Part shown: positions 8,379 to 16,964 of the stretch, piece after piece
Numbering within the stretch: position 1 is the first letter of the stretch
Layout: each line of letters opens with the position of its first letter
NCBI GenBank assembly: GCA_016790165.1
Contig: JAEUPL010000030.1
Location: 1-64,000, forward strand
Length of the DNA stretch: 64,000 bases
Reading direction: 5' to 3'
Origin: Burkholderiales bacterium
GTDB lineage: Bacteria > Pseudomonadota > Gammaproteobacteria > Burkholderiales > Casimicrobiaceae
The notes under the pieces: generated by a model
What the model saw: the letters and a program-made list of their open reading frames with translations, nothing else
Told to the model about the DNA's origin: nothing
Databases searched by the model: none
Position numbers and translations under genes: made by a program

Positions 8379-8436
8379 GGAAACGCCGAGCAAGTCACAC
8401 GCGCACCTCGCGCAGACTGATTCAGCGTTTCCCTAG
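8375..8436. repeat. 12-bp inverted repeat spanning the tag stop codon
   Basis: CTAGGGAAACGC (8375–8386) and its perfect complement GCGTTTCCCTAG (8425–8436) enclose 38 bases. The tag stop codon is part of the left arm. It could be a structured terminator region (no U-run follows) or a small palindromic insertion; no second copy is seen in the window. Confidence 0.6.
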
Positions 8437-8451
8437 CTGGACTGACGACAG

Positions 8452-8847
8452 TCACCAGAAGATTGCCGGCAGGCAACAACCGACGCCCTGCCCTGCGATT
8501 TGTCCCAGGCATCGCTTGGCGGCTGGATCTATGACCACGGGTGTATTGGGAACATCGTTGCCGCGCGTATCTTCGCGGTCCGATCCTGGATCCAGCGTGG
8601 GACTCGACATCGCCAGCGCGATGTTGCGGCAGAAGTGCAGCCGACGCAGCGTCGCGCGCAAGGCATCGCCAAGTGGCAGCTCTTTGAGCGCCTGCAGCGC
8701 ATACCCGGAGCACCCGCCACTGCCGAACCAAACGTCATGAGCGCAACGGTATCCCTTGATGGGCGAGATGCGACGTTGGTAGATGCCGATGGCGCAAACG
8801 CAGGCCCAGTTGGTCCACGGCATGCGCGATCCGGCAGCAGCCGTCAT
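8452..8847 (-). CDS. YidD-like membrane insertion factor
   Basis: A 131-residue protein whose residues 20–70 match the YidD (UPF0161) family: IGIYQRRISPIKGYRC, then GGCSGYALQALKEL, which keeps the CSxYxxxAL signature. YidD helps YidC/Sec insert inner-membrane proteins. Unlike classical yidD, this gene is not in an rnpA–yidC cluster and carries an extra 50-residue tail, so it is a stand-alone variant whose role is uncertain. Its start codon overlaps the stop codon of the upstream GNAT gene by four bases, indicating co-translation. Confidence 0.75.
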   Translation of the reverse strand: MTAAAGSRMPWTNWACVCAIGIYQRRISPIKGYRCAHDVWFGSGGCSGYALQALKELPLGDALRATLRRLHFCRNIALAMSSPTLDPGSDREDTRGNDVPNTPVVIDPAAKRCLGQIAGQGVGCCLPAIFW

Positions 8848-9341
8848 TTCGTGCGCGGTAATGTCGCCACCTGATCAGATCCGGCTTCGGGGGCGGCGTC
8901 CGCCGCGCCAGACGTTCGCTTGAACATCAGGTGTTTCACGATACCGTGCGGAAACAAGTCGTTCTTGTGCACAGTGACATATCCGAGAGCGCGGTAAAAG
9001 TCGGGAGCCTGAAAGCTGAACGTTTCGAGGAAGAAGTCTTCGCAACCGTGTTCGCGTGCACGTGACTCGAACGCGCGCATGAGCGCAACACCGATGCCTT
9101 GCCTCCGGTGCGACTCATCAACCCACAGCTGCTGCACTTCGCAACACTTGCCCCATCGTCGGCCGATCGCACCGCCGATCACCGTGCCATCATTTCTGCG
9201 CGCAAAACAGGCGACCGGAGCGACCTCATGCAGGGGCGCCGCAATGTCGTTGAAGGCACCAATGCCGGTATCGACGGATGCAGCGGCTGTCGCCGGGTAC
9301 TCGTCATGTGCATCGATGGCAAAGTGGCAAGACCCTGACAT
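8844..9341 (-). CDS. GNAT-family N-acetyltransferase
   Basis: A 165-residue acetyltransferase with the acetyl-CoA-binding motif A at residues 70–90 (QLWVDESHRRQGIGVALM) and the C-terminal FLETFSFQAPDFYRALGY motif B. Substrate unknown. The ATG at 9341 is used. It is the first gene of a two-gene unit with the YidD-like gene (ATGA overlap at 8844–8847). Confidence 0.88.
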   Translation of the reverse strand: MSGSCHFAIDAHDEYPATAAASVDTGIGAFNDIAAPLHEVAPVACFARRNDGTVIGGAIGRRWGKCCEVQQLWVDESHRRQGIGVALMRAFESRAREHGCEDFFLETFSFQAPDFYRALGYVTVHKNDLFPHGIVKHLMFKRTSGAADAAPEAGSDQVATLPRTK

Positions 9342-9356
9342 AGCTCGAAGGTGCCG

Positions 9357-10652
9357 TCAGTCGAACAACGACCCAAGCAAACTGCCAATCCCGTCGGCGA
9401 CGAGGTCGACAATGCCATCGCCCGCGCTGGAGGCAACATCGCTGACGACATCGACCGCGCTGCCACCGATTTCGCTGGCCGCACTTCCGATGCCGTCGGC
9501 AACGGAACTGGCTGCGCCCGACCCGGCATCGCTGAAAACACTGCCGATGTCGCTCAGCAAGCCACCGCCACCCGATGCGCCATTGCCCGAGGCACCGAAC
9601 AGGACATCCGTCGCGGAAGGCAACGCGTCTGCGGCGGCGCTGGCGACGGAGGTTGACGTGCCGTCGGTGAACACATTGCTGCCAAGTTGGGAGATCAGCC
9701 CGCCGCCGATGTCCCCGCTGGCGCCAGGAAAGGCGTTGCCGGCCGAACTCATGACGTTGCCGAATAGCGCGTCGGTGGCCGTGGGTAGTGCACCACCGCC
9801 TGCGTTGGACCCTATCGAATCGAGGAGGCCGCCGGTCGCTGCGCTGCCGGTGTCTGCGAGCACGCTGCCCGCCCCCGCGCCGACAGCGGCCGGGGCGACC
9901 CGTGCGCCCGCATGGCCTACGCCTCGCGCCGCTGCACGCCCCAGCGCGAACAGGATGTCGGCTGCGAGACCAGCCGTGTCCCAGTTGCCCCAGCCCACAG
10001 GGGACGTCGAGCTGTACCCGTAACCGGGCGATTGTGCCGGATACTGCGCTGGCACCTGTTTGTGCCGCTCCTGCAGATAGTGGTCGATCGCCTTCTTCGC
10101 AGCATCACGATCAAACACCGACACCGGCGCTCGACAGTATTCACAGGCGTCGGTTTTGCCGATATTGACCGGCGCGGCACAGCTGGAGCACTTGATTTGC
10201 TGCACGCTGGCGGCGAGCCTGGCGCGCTCCTGCTGTGTCAGCTCGCGCACGAACTGCTTCTCGGCGAGGAAGTTGTAGAAGGTGGTCAGCCGCCCGTGGC
10301 CTTTCGGACAGGATTGGTAGGTGAAGCGCGTGTTTTTGACGCGGTCGTTGGTCAGCCGCATGCCGCTGCCGCAGGTGACACAGCGCAGGCCCTCGCCGAA
10401 CTTGCTGGTGGCCGTGCTTGACGCGCCACCGCGCTCGTTGATGAGCTGGAACAGCGCGACCGTGCCATCGGGAGACAGTTGCGAACTTTCCCATTGATCA
10501 AACCAGATCGCGTTGCAATCGTGGCAAACGTCGAGCTCGACGCTCTGCCCGTAGTGACCAGGTAGCTCGTAAAGCGACATCAGCGTGCTGCAATTGGTGC
10601 AGCGCTTGTTCGACTGACGGCTTGTGAGCGGCGGAAATTGCGAGGCAGACAT
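9357..10652 (-). CDS. zinc-ribbon protein with Gly/Ser/Ala-rich tail
   Basis: A 431-residue protein. The first 170 residues hold several CxxC knuckles: CTNC and CHDCNAIWFD (zf-TFIIB-like), CVTCGSG with CPKG, then CSSC and CEYC. The C-terminal half (about residues 215–431) is low-complexity Gly/Ser/Ala with recurring DIGS, GSAAS and SSAG runs and no signal peptide. The N-terminal fingers are of the type found in uncharacterised nucleic-acid-binding or chaperone-like proteins. The ATG at 10652 is preferred over a TTG five codons earlier and is preceded by AGGA. Function unknown. Confidence 0.75.
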   Translation of the reverse strand: MSASQFPPLTSRQSNKRCTNCSTLMSLYELPGHYGQSVELDVCHDCNAIWFDQWESSQLSPDGTVALFQLINERGGASSTATSKFGEGLRCVTCGSGMRLTNDRVKNTRFTYQSCPKGHGRLTTFYNFLAEKQFVRELTQQERARLAASVQQIKCSSCAAPVNIGKTDACEYCRAPVSVFDRDAAKKAIDHYLQERHKQVPAQYPAQSPGYGYSSTSPVGWGNWDTAGLAADILFALGRAAARGVGHAGARVAPAAVGAGAGSVLADTGSAATGGLLDSIGSNAGGGALPTATDALFGNVMSSAGNAFPGASGDIGGGLISQLGSNVFTDGTSTSVASAAADALPSATDVLFGASGNGASGGGGLLSDIGSVFSDAGSGAASSVADGIGSAASEIGGSAVDVVSDVASSAGDGIVDLVADGIGSLLGSLFD

Positions 10653-10814
10653 GAGGGGTCCTGGCAAACACGGATGTACGTGCCACGTCGATGTCCCAGC
10701 CGATGAAGTTGGGCCACATTGCGAGGTGGCAGACGATAGCTTAACGACAATCGCGCCAGTGCGCTGACCGCAGCCGCGGTCTGCGACGCGGCGCGGACAC
10801 CGGGGATAGAACGT

Positions 10815-11729
10815 CTACTCGTCCGACGGATCGGCGTCGTTTCGGGCCCCCCAGGGCCGGGCGCGCCGGACGGCGCTCTTGAATGAGCTGCGCGCCTCGG
10901 ATTTTGGCGTTGTCGGCTCACCAGCCGGACCCGCAGCGGAATTGAGTGAGTGCCTTTTCAGTTCGCCGCGTTGACGATGACCGAAGCTACGGTACTTCTG
11001 CTCTGACAATCGTTGCGAGCTCGTCCGGGTGTACTCCATCGGCGTCGGCGGTTCGCCGAACAATTCGGGCTCAATTGTCGAGTCGGCCAGTGTGGTGTCG
11101 CTGCCTGCGGGAGTTTGGCGACCGGCACGACTGGCGAGCCCGCCCTGACGAGCCCGCCCTGGTTCGACGGGCTGCGGCACAATCTTGAACGCGTCGCCGA
11201 GATGAAAGCCGCGCGTCAAGAGAAAGCGGATCTGCCGCTGGCGATCCTTGTCATCGGCCGGTGGCTCACCACCAAATCGCCGCTGCCACAACGCGAAGGC
11301 GATCTCGCCATCATCCTGTTCAAGGGCGTCCAACGCAAGACGTGCGGCCTCCTTCTTGATGCCCGCCTGCGCGAGTTTTTCTTCGATGTAGCGACGGCTC
11401 GCTTGCCCCGTCAGACGACGAACCATCGCCTCCGCGTAACGCTCGTCGGATTGCCATCCGGCGGCGGCCAGCTCATCGAGGAGGCGCTCGACATCGTCCC
11501 GCTTCCCGTTCGCCATGGCGTCGTTGTCAACGGCGCGGCGTTGCCTCGACTGAGCGAGTTTGCGCAATAACTCCTCGCGGGAGTGCTCGCGAGTTGTGAG
11601 CAAACGCAACGCCTTGTTGCGTAACTTGCGGGCGCCGTCCGCCTTGTCCACGTCGTCGCGATCTTTGCTTGCCATAGTGGGATTATTGATCGCCAGCGGC
11701 AGAACGGGAAGTGCGAGAGAAAGCTGCAT
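10815..11729 (-). CDS. recX: RecX regulatory protein with long C-terminal tail
   Basis: Inhibitor and modulator of RecA filaments. The RecX core covers about residues 35–190: KALRLLTTREHSREELLRKL, WQSDERYAEAMVRRL and GIKKEAARLALDAL are the three-helix repeats. A further 115 residues, rich in Arg, Ser and Pro, extend beyond the usual RecX length and look disordered. Two starts are possible: ATG 11729 (after AGG, chosen) and ATG 11675. It lies in the same direction as recA, but a GST gene sits between them, an unusual arrangement because recX normally follows recA directly. Confidence 0.88.
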   Translation of the reverse strand: MQLSLALPVLPLAINNPTMASKDRDDVDKADGARKLRNKALRLLTTREHSREELLRKLAQSRQRRAVDNDAMANGKRDDVERLLDELAAAGWQSDERYAEAMVRRLTGQASRRYIEEKLAQAGIKKEAARLALDALEQDDGEIAFALWQRRFGGEPPADDKDRQRQIRFLLTRGFHLGDAFKIVPQPVEPGRARQGGLASRAGRQTPAGSDTTLADSTIEPELFGEPPTPMEYTRTSSQRLSEQKYRSFGHRQRGELKRHSLNSAAGPAGEPTTPKSEARSSFKSAVRRARPWGARNDADPSDE

Positions 11730-11740
11730 AGCCACCTGCG

Positions 11741-12379
11741 TCACGCTGCCGGCGCCGCCCAGTGCCGTGCGAACACCGGAGCAGCCTGAGGATGCGCCTC
11801 GATGGCGTGCAACGTTTGCAGGAACGCGGAGTGCGTGGATTGCAAGTGCTCGCGCGCGCCGGACCACCTGGACACGACGGCTGCGAGATAGTCCAGGGCG
11901 CCCGGCGTGGTGCCCGATAGCCACGGCGCGGGAATGAACAGCTCGGCAAAGATTTCCCAGTTTCGATGCAACTGCGCGCGTGCGGCAGTCCGCACGCGCG
12001 CATTGGTTTGCTTGTCGGGGTCGGCGCACCAACGCTCCGGAAAATCGGACACGCTCACTGCGGAATAGCAGTTGGCCGCGATGTAGACCAGACCGCGCAG
12101 TTGGCTGGCGCGTTGGCTTGCGTTGGGCGAGAGTAAACCTGAGCCGGGATGACTGATGCCGAGGTGAATCAGGATCGCAGCACTCTCGGAAATGACTGTG
12201 CCGTCCGGCAAAACCAGCGTGGGAATCTGCTTGAGCGGATTGATTTTCTCCAGCTCGGCAATCGCTGAATCCGGCTCCCACGTCGATGCGCGCACGACGC
12301 GGAAAGGCAACCCACAGCACTGCAGCGCCACCTCGATGGCGGCGGAGCCAGAACCTCGCGAACCGTAAAGTACGTGCAT
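11741..12379 (-). CDS. glutathione S-transferase family protein
   Basis: A 212-residue GST. The thioredoxin-like N-terminal domain (MHVLYGSRGSGSAAIEVAL, with INPLKQIPTLVLPDG and SESAAILIHL) is followed by the all-helical C-terminal domain. The conserved cis-Pro (IPTL) and the SESAAI glutathione-binding signature are present. Class and substrate are unknown. It is placed between recA and recX on the same strand and ends 11 bases before the recX start, so it shares a transcript with recX. Confidence 0.88.
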   Translation of the reverse strand: MHVLYGSRGSGSAAIEVALQCCGLPFRVVRASTWEPDSAIAELEKINPLKQIPTLVLPDGTVISESAAILIHLGISHPGSGLLSPNASQRASQLRGLVYIAANCYSAVSVSDFPERWCADPDKQTNARVRTAARAQLHRNWEIFAELFIPAPWLSGTTPGALDYLAAVVSRWSGAREHLQSTHSAFLQTLHAIEAHPQAAPVFARHWAAPAA

Positions 12380-12610
12380 CTGTTCCTCGCTTGTTTGAGG
12401 GGCGAGCAGCTGGCGAGCGTGAATGGCGCCTGTCGCCGACCACCTTCCGCACAGCCAGCCAACTTTGCCGCCGCGTGCAGTAACGGCGCGCGATGCAGAC
12501 GCCGCAGCGTTCAGCGAGCACTTCGGTGCGTGACAGCCAATAAGGGGTTTGGGGACGCGCTACGCCCTTGGAGTTGCAGACGTTGCCCTAACGCATTTCA
12601 AACTTAGCTC

Positions 12611-12629
12611 CCCCCGGAATTGCCGGGGG
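12611..12629 (-). terminator. hairpin after recA
   Basis: A perfect 7-bp stem CCCCCGG/CCGGGGG with a five-base loop lies 12 bp beyond the recA stop codon. The following T-run is weak (GTTTG), so termination is likely partial. It separates recA from the GST–recX unit. Confidence 0.6.
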
Positions 12630-12640
12630 CACGCATCTAA

Positions 12641-13693
12641 TCATTCGTCGTCCGGGGAACCTTCATCCTTCGAAACGGCACCGCCGATCGTGATGCCGAT
12701 CTTTTCGCGAATCTTGTTCTCAATTTCTTTGGCAAGCGCCGGATTTTCGCGCAGGTATTCGCGCGAATTGTCTTTGCCCTGACCGATCCGGTCGCCCTGA
12801 TAGCTGTACCACGCACCGGACTTTTCGATGAAGCCGTGTTCAACGCCCATGTCGATGATTTCGCCTTCGCGCGAGATGCCCTGACCGTACATGATGTCGA
12901 ACAGCGCCTCTTTGAACGGGGGCGACACCTTGTTCTTGACGACCTTCACGCGGGTTTCATTGCCCACGATTTCATCGCCTTTCTTGATGGCGCCGATGCG
13001 ACGGATATCCATACGCACCGAGGCATAGAACTTGAGCGCGTTACCGCCGGTGGTGGTTTCGGGGCTGCCAAACATCACACCAATCTTCATACGGATCTGA
13101 TTGATGAAGATCACCAGCGTGTTGGTGCGCTTGATGTTGCCGGTGAGTTTGCGCAGGGCCTGGCTCATCAGGCGCGCCTGGAGGCCGGGGAGCTGGTCGC
13201 CCATCTCGCCCTCAATTTCGGCCTTGGGCACCAGCGCTGCCACGGAGTCGATCACGACGATGTCGACGCCGCCTGAACGCACCAGCATGTCGGCAATTTC
13301 GAGCGCCTGCTCACCCGTATCCGGCTGGCTGATCAGCATGTCAGGCACGTTGACACCCAGCTTGGCGGCGTAGATCGGATCGAGCGCATTCTCGGCGTCG
13401 ATGTAGGCGGCCACACCGCCTGCCTTCTGGATTTCTGCAACGACGCTGAGGCAGAGCGTGGTTTTGCCGGATGATTCCGGACCGTAGATTTCAACCACGC
13501 GGCCACGCGGCAGACCGCCGATACCAAGCGCGATGTCGAGACCAAGCGAACCGGAGGACACCGCCTGGATGTCATGCTCAGCGTTGCCTTCGCCCATCTT
13601 CATGATGGAGCCTTTGCCGAATTGCTTTTCGATTTGCGAGAGGGCGGCTGCGAGAGCTTTTTTGCGATCGTCCACGGGGAGTTCTTTGGTCAT
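12641..13693 (-). CDS. recA: recombinase RecA
   Basis: ATP-dependent strand-exchange protein and LexA coprotease. The Walker A motif GPESSGKT, the DNA-binding loop L1 region ([20 protein letters not shown]) and loop L2 ([20 protein letters not shown]) are intact, and the C-terminus is acidic (DEGSPDDE). The ATG at 13693 is favoured over the ATG three codons upstream (13702) because AAGGA lies eight bases before it. The gene diverges from lexA; a canonical LexA box is at 13881–13896 and half-site CACTGTAT sequences occur at 13821–13828 (minus) and 13864–13871 (plus), consistent with SOS control. Confidence 0.98.
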   Translation of the reverse strand: MTKELPVDDRKKALAAALSQIEKQFGKGSIMKMGEGNAEHDIQAVSSGSLGLDIALGIGGLPRGRVVEIYGPESSGKTTLCLSVVAEIQKAGGVAAYIDAENALDPIYAAKLGVNVPDMLISQPDTGEQALEIADMLVRSGGVDIVVIDSVAALVPKAEIEGEMGDQLPGLQARLMSQALRKLTGNIKRTNTLVIFINQIRMKIGVMFGSPETTTGGNALKFYASVRMDIRRIGAIKKGDEIVGNETRVKVVKNKVSPPFKEALFDIMYGQGISREGEIIDMGVEHGFIEKSGAWYSYQGDRIGQGKDNSREYLRENPALAKEIENKIREKIGITIGGAVSKDEGSPDDE

Positions 13694-13880
13694 TTTGGTC
13701 ATCCTTGCATTGTAGGGAGGGCAACCTGCGCATTCCTCACGTGAGCGACCTCGTCAGGAATGGTGCCTCGCAGGCCGCCGAAAACTCGTCCGGCAAAACG
13801 ACTTCGGGCTCGTGACGTTCATACAGTGCGAGCTTGCGTTTATTCACAGCACTGGATAAAATTCACTGTATGGATGCGCA

Positions 13881-13896
13881 CTGTATAGCTTTACAG
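13881..13896. promoter_or_regulatory. LexA (SOS) box
   Basis: CTGTATAGCTTTACAG, a CTGT-N8-ACAG operator, 47 bp upstream of the lexA start and in the recA–lexA divergent region. It fits autorepression of lexA. Additional CACTGTAT half-sites at 13821–13828 (minus strand) and 13864–13871 may contribute to recA control. Confidence 0.88.
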
Positions 13897-13942
13897 TCTT
13901 CATGTCAAGCGGTGGTTGCGCACATTTTTCTGGAGACAACCG

Positions 13943-14551
13943 ATGCGCCCCTTGACCGCCCGCCAGGCTGAAATCCTCGCCCTCATTCAGGACTTCATGG
14001 AGCGATCGGGCTTCCCGCCCACCCGTGCCGAGATCGCCGACAAGCTGGGTTTCAAATCCGCGAATGCGGCGGAGGAGCATCTGCGCGCACTGGAGCGCAA
14101 AGGCATCCTCGACATTCTTCCTGGTGCTTCGCGTGGAATTCAGCTCAAGCAAGCCGGATTGCCCGGGCTACCGCTAATTGGACGCGTCGCTGCAGGCTCG
14201 CCCATCCTCGCGGAGGAAAACGTAAAGTCCCGGCACAAGATTGACCCCTCACTGTTCTCTCCCGCGGCGGACTATCTCCTCAAGGTCAAAGGCGATTCGA
14301 TGATCAACATCGGCATCATGGACGGCGACCTGCTCGCCGTACACAAAACCTCGGACGCCCGTTCGGGGCAGGTCGTGGTGGCGCGCATTGATAACGAAGT
14401 TACCGTGAAGCGGCTCAAGCGCAAGGGCAATGCGATCGAATTGCTGCCGGAAAACGACAGCATGAGTCCGATCCCTGTCGACCCTGCGGTGAGTGACTTC
14501 GCGATTGAAGGGTTGGCCGTCGGCGTCATCCGCTCTGGCGGCATTCATTAG
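13943..14551 (+). CDS. lexA: LexA repressor
   Basis: SOS repressor and RecA-stimulated autoprotease, 202 residues. The winged-helix DNA-binding domain ([35 protein letters not shown]) is followed by the S24 peptidase domain. The cleavage site is Ala84-Gly85 (RVAAGSP), the nucleophile Ser119 is in KGDSM and the general base is Lys156, all at the classical E. coli positions. The ATG at 13943 follows GGAGA; an in-frame start nine codons earlier is rejected. Confidence 0.98.
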   Translation: MRPLTARQAEILALIQDFMERSGFPPTRAEIADKLGFKSANAAEEHLRALERKGILDILPGASRGIQLKQAGLPGLPLIGRVAAGSPILAEENVKSRHKIDPSLFSPAADYLLKVKGDSMINIGIMDGDLLAVHKTSDARSGQVVVARIDNEVTVKRLKRKGNAIELLPENDSMSPIPVDPAVSDFAIEGLAVGVIRSGGIH

Positions 14552-14562
14552 TCACGGACTCG

Positions 14563-15204
14563 TCAGGGCCGCACGCACGCATCCGGCTCGGCGATACCGT
14601 GCCGACGCAACGCCTGTCGCACGCTGTCAGGCGTTGTAATTTGCTCAGCATGCCAGCCGCGCGCGCGCGCGGCGGCAACGTTGTCGGCCACATCGTCGAG
14701 AAAAAGCGTGTTGGCCGGATCAAGGCCAAATCGCACCTCGGCCAGCGCATAGATCGCGGGATCCGGCTTTGCCAACTGAACGCGCGCCGAGAAGATGCCA
14801 TCATCAAACCGAGTAATCCACGGACAACGTGCTTCCAGCACGTCCGCCCACGGTAGCGGCATGTTGGACAGGTAATACAAGCGCTGGCCGTCGGTTGAAG
14901 CGCGCATCAGCGCGTCGGTACAGACAACCGTTTCGTCGATCAACGGCAGTACGTTCGGGATCTGCTCAATGAAGGCGGTGAGCGCATCCACCGGCAAATC
15001 CAGGCGCGTGGCACATCGACGCGCCAGCTCCCGCGACGAGATCCGCCCCACGTCGAAAGCCTGCCAATCGTGGTGAGCCACCAGCGTATGGGCGAGCCGA
15101 TCTGCGGCCCATTCGGCGCGAGCCGATGCCGGAAACCAGTCGGCCACCAACCGAGCCGGATTCCACTCAAAGAGGACGTTGCCGAAGTCGAAGACGATAT
15201 CCAT
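14563..15204 (-). CDS. HAD-superfamily hydrolase (YihX-like)
   Basis: A 213-residue haloacid-dehalogenase-type phosphatase. Motif I is FDFGNVLFEW (residues 4–13, nucleophile Asp), motif II is YYLSNMP, the lysine motif is LAKPDPAIY and motif IV is FLDDVADN. The closest well-known relatives by motif pattern are YihX-type sugar-phosphate phosphatases. The ATG at 15204 starts the family homology; the frame stays open for 69 codons upstream but that part overlaps the divergent DUF6916 gene. It is convergent with lexA, 11 bp apart. Confidence 0.88.
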   Translation of the reverse strand: MDIVFDFGNVLFEWNPARLVADWFPASARAEWAADRLAHTLVAHHDWQAFDVGRISSRELARRCATRLDLPVDALTAFIEQIPNVLPLIDETVVCTDALMRASTDGQRLYYLSNMPLPWADVLEARCPWITRFDDGIFSARVQLAKPDPAIYALAEVRFGLDPANTLFLDDVADNVAAARARGWHAEQITTPDSVRQALRRHGIAEPDACVRP

Positions 15205-15294
15205 CGCACAAGCATAGGCGATCGCAGCCCGAGTGAATGCAATGGCGGCCGTCCGGTTATGATCAGAGCAATCAGACTCGATGAATAGCGCGCC

Positions 15295-15582
15295 ATGACC
15301 ACGCTCAACGCAGAACTTTTTGAATCGCTTATTGGCAAGCAGATTTCCGTTCATGCCGACGGCGGCATCGAGTCCTGGCAAGTCGACGGTGTGACGCGTC
15401 GCGAGGCGCATGCCGCGCGCCCGGAGCAGCCGTTCAACGTCTATCTAACGGCGCCGGCGAGCAACAACCGACGGCAAGGCATGCGTCAAGGCGTAACGCC
15501 AGACGGCGCGTCGATTGACTTTTTTGCCGTCCCGATTGGCGCAACGGGGAACGGCGTAAATTACGAAGTCATTTTCAACTAG
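15295..15582 (+). CDS. DUF6916 family protein
   Basis: A 95-residue protein beginning MTTLNAELFESLIGKQ and ending FFAVPIGATGNGVNYEVIFN; this pattern (short N-terminal helix, FNVYLTAP-type strand, QGV.PDG and VPIG...YEVIFN end) is what I recognise as DUF6916. Such proteins often lie beside tail-collar/microcystin-dependent-protein genes, as here. No signal peptide. It is convergent with the GNAT gene at 15632. Function unknown. Confidence 0.65.
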   Translation: MTTLNAELFESLIGKQISVHADGGIESWQVDGVTRREAHAARPEQPFNVYLTAPASNNRRQGMRQGVTPDGASIDFFAVPIGATGNGVNYEVIFN

Positions 15583-15631
15583 AGACCCCGTGCACTTCAG
15601 GCGTACCGACCGCAAGCACGCGGTTGGTGAC

Positions 15632-16204
15632 TCAACGGCAACCTGGCGCCGGGGTTCTCGTGGGCTCGCACCGCATGAATTCGTACACGCCGCGCACCTC
15701 GACCAGACGAAACCCGTGTCGCTCGTAAAGCCGCTTTGCCGGATTGAACGGTTCTACGTGCAAGCCGGCAGGCACGCCACGACCATGCGCATGAGCGACC
15801 ACCGCGCCGCTCAGACAACCGCCAATACCGCGATTGCGCCAATCCGGCAACAGGCTGATTTCCATCAGTCTCGTTTCCGATGGGGTCGCATGAACATAAA
15901 TGCGCCCGATCAGATGATCGCCCTGAAGAATCACCATCAGATCGGCATCGGCATAGTGTGTGCGGTAATGCGAATGTTGCGCCTCGAACTGCGAACGACA
16001 AAACGCGGCTTTCGCATCATCTGCCCACGGCACGGCCGCCAGCTCATCAGCACGCGTCTGTGCGAACAACTGCGCACAAAATTCGCGGTCCCGCGGCAAC
16101 TCGTGACGAACATGCAGCGCACCGCGGGGAAACGTAGCGCCCAACGCCTCGTTAAGCGGCGCAATGACCGACAGCGATGCCGTCGGCGGCGACGCTACAC
16201 CCAC
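15632..16204 (-). CDS. GNAT-family N-acetyltransferase of the tail-collar cluster
   Basis: A 190-residue protein with motif A MEISLLPDWRNRGIGG (residues 114–129) and a C-terminal NPAKRLYERHGFRLVEV. The N-terminal region around residues 43–80 (CAQLFAQTRADELAAVPW followed by AAFCRSQFEAQHSHYR) is, from memory, characteristic of GNATs that sit beside tail-collar genes. The start is GTG at 16204, ten bases inside the upstream Tat-signal gene, so it belongs to the same transcript. Substrate unknown. Confidence 0.8.
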   Translation of the reverse strand: MGVASPPTASLSVIAPLNEALGATFPRGALHVRHELPRDREFCAQLFAQTRADELAAVPWADDAKAAFCRSQFEAQHSHYRTHYADADLMVILQGDHLIGRIYVHATPSETRLMEISLLPDWRNRGIGGCLSGAVVAHAHGRGVPAGLHVEPFNPAKRLYERHGFRLVEVRGVYEFMRCEPTRTPAPGCR

Positions 16205-16920
16205 TCGCCGTAAACCGCGAACGTCAAATACGGAAAATCGAGTGCATGGAGTCTCGATGGTTGCAGCGGCTCAGCCAACGACCCGGTAAAGGCGTGATCC
16301 GAACTCGCTGGCGGCAACCCCGTCGACGCACGCGGCCCGGCCAGCACATAAACGCCGGGCTTGAGCTGCGGTCCGGCACCGCTCGCGGCGAACGCGAAGA
16401 ATGCCGAACTTCGCTTGCCAGTTGCCGCTGCAACGCGCGTGACTTCCAGCCCAGCGAATGCGTCGTCGTGCGCCGTAAAGGTTGCACCGGCGCTGGTGCC
16501 ACCTGCTGATGCCAGATGCGACCAAAGCATGTGTCGCGCGGCAACACCATCCGCCGTCACGACCACCTCATCAATAAACAATTGATCGTCGGCAAGCGAC
16601 TTGAGTCCGCCGACAAAGCCCCGCCACGTCACGTCCCGAATCGGCGACAGGGACCGGATGGCGCCGTCCGCGCCGAGCGCCTGCCCAGCTGTCAGCGAGG
16701 GCAACTCGCCCACACGTGCAAGCGCGAACGGCAACGCACCGCCCAGGTCGACGGCAGTGATTGGCTCGGCGATCAGCGCCCGCCCACCGCCCTTCACGCC
16801 ATCTACCGGCGTCACCACTGGCGTTACGGGCGGGTCGCCAAACCATCCTAAGCCAGTGCCCGCCGCCGCCACACCCACCGAAGTGGCGGCCGATGCCGTC
16901 ATAAATGCCCGTCGATCCAT
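16195..16920 (-). CDS. exported protein with Tat-like signal (tail-collar cluster)
   Basis: A 241-residue protein starting MDRRAFMTASAATSVGVAAA, a twin-arginine-type signal (RRAFM) followed by a hydrophobic stretch, so export folded through Tat is likely. The mature part shows alternating beta-strand character and no catalytic motif. It sits 44 bp downstream of tail-collar gene 1 and overlaps the GNAT start, placing it in the same operon. No family is recognised. Confidence 0.65.
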   Translation of the reverse strand: MDRRAFMTASAATSVGVAAAGTGLGWFGDPPVTPVVTPVDGVKGGGRALIAEPITAVDLGGALPFALARVGELPSLTAGQALGADGAIRSLSPIRDVTWRGFVGGLKSLADDQLFIDEVVVTADGVAARHMLWSHLASAGGTSAGATFTAHDDAFAGLEVTRVAAATGKRSSAFFAFAASGAGPQLKPGVYVLAGPRASTGLPPASSDHAFTGSLAEPLQPSRLHALDFPYLTFAVYGEWV

Positions 16921-16964
16921 CTCTTCTATTCCGTCAACCGGTTATCACCCACCTTGCAATGGTA

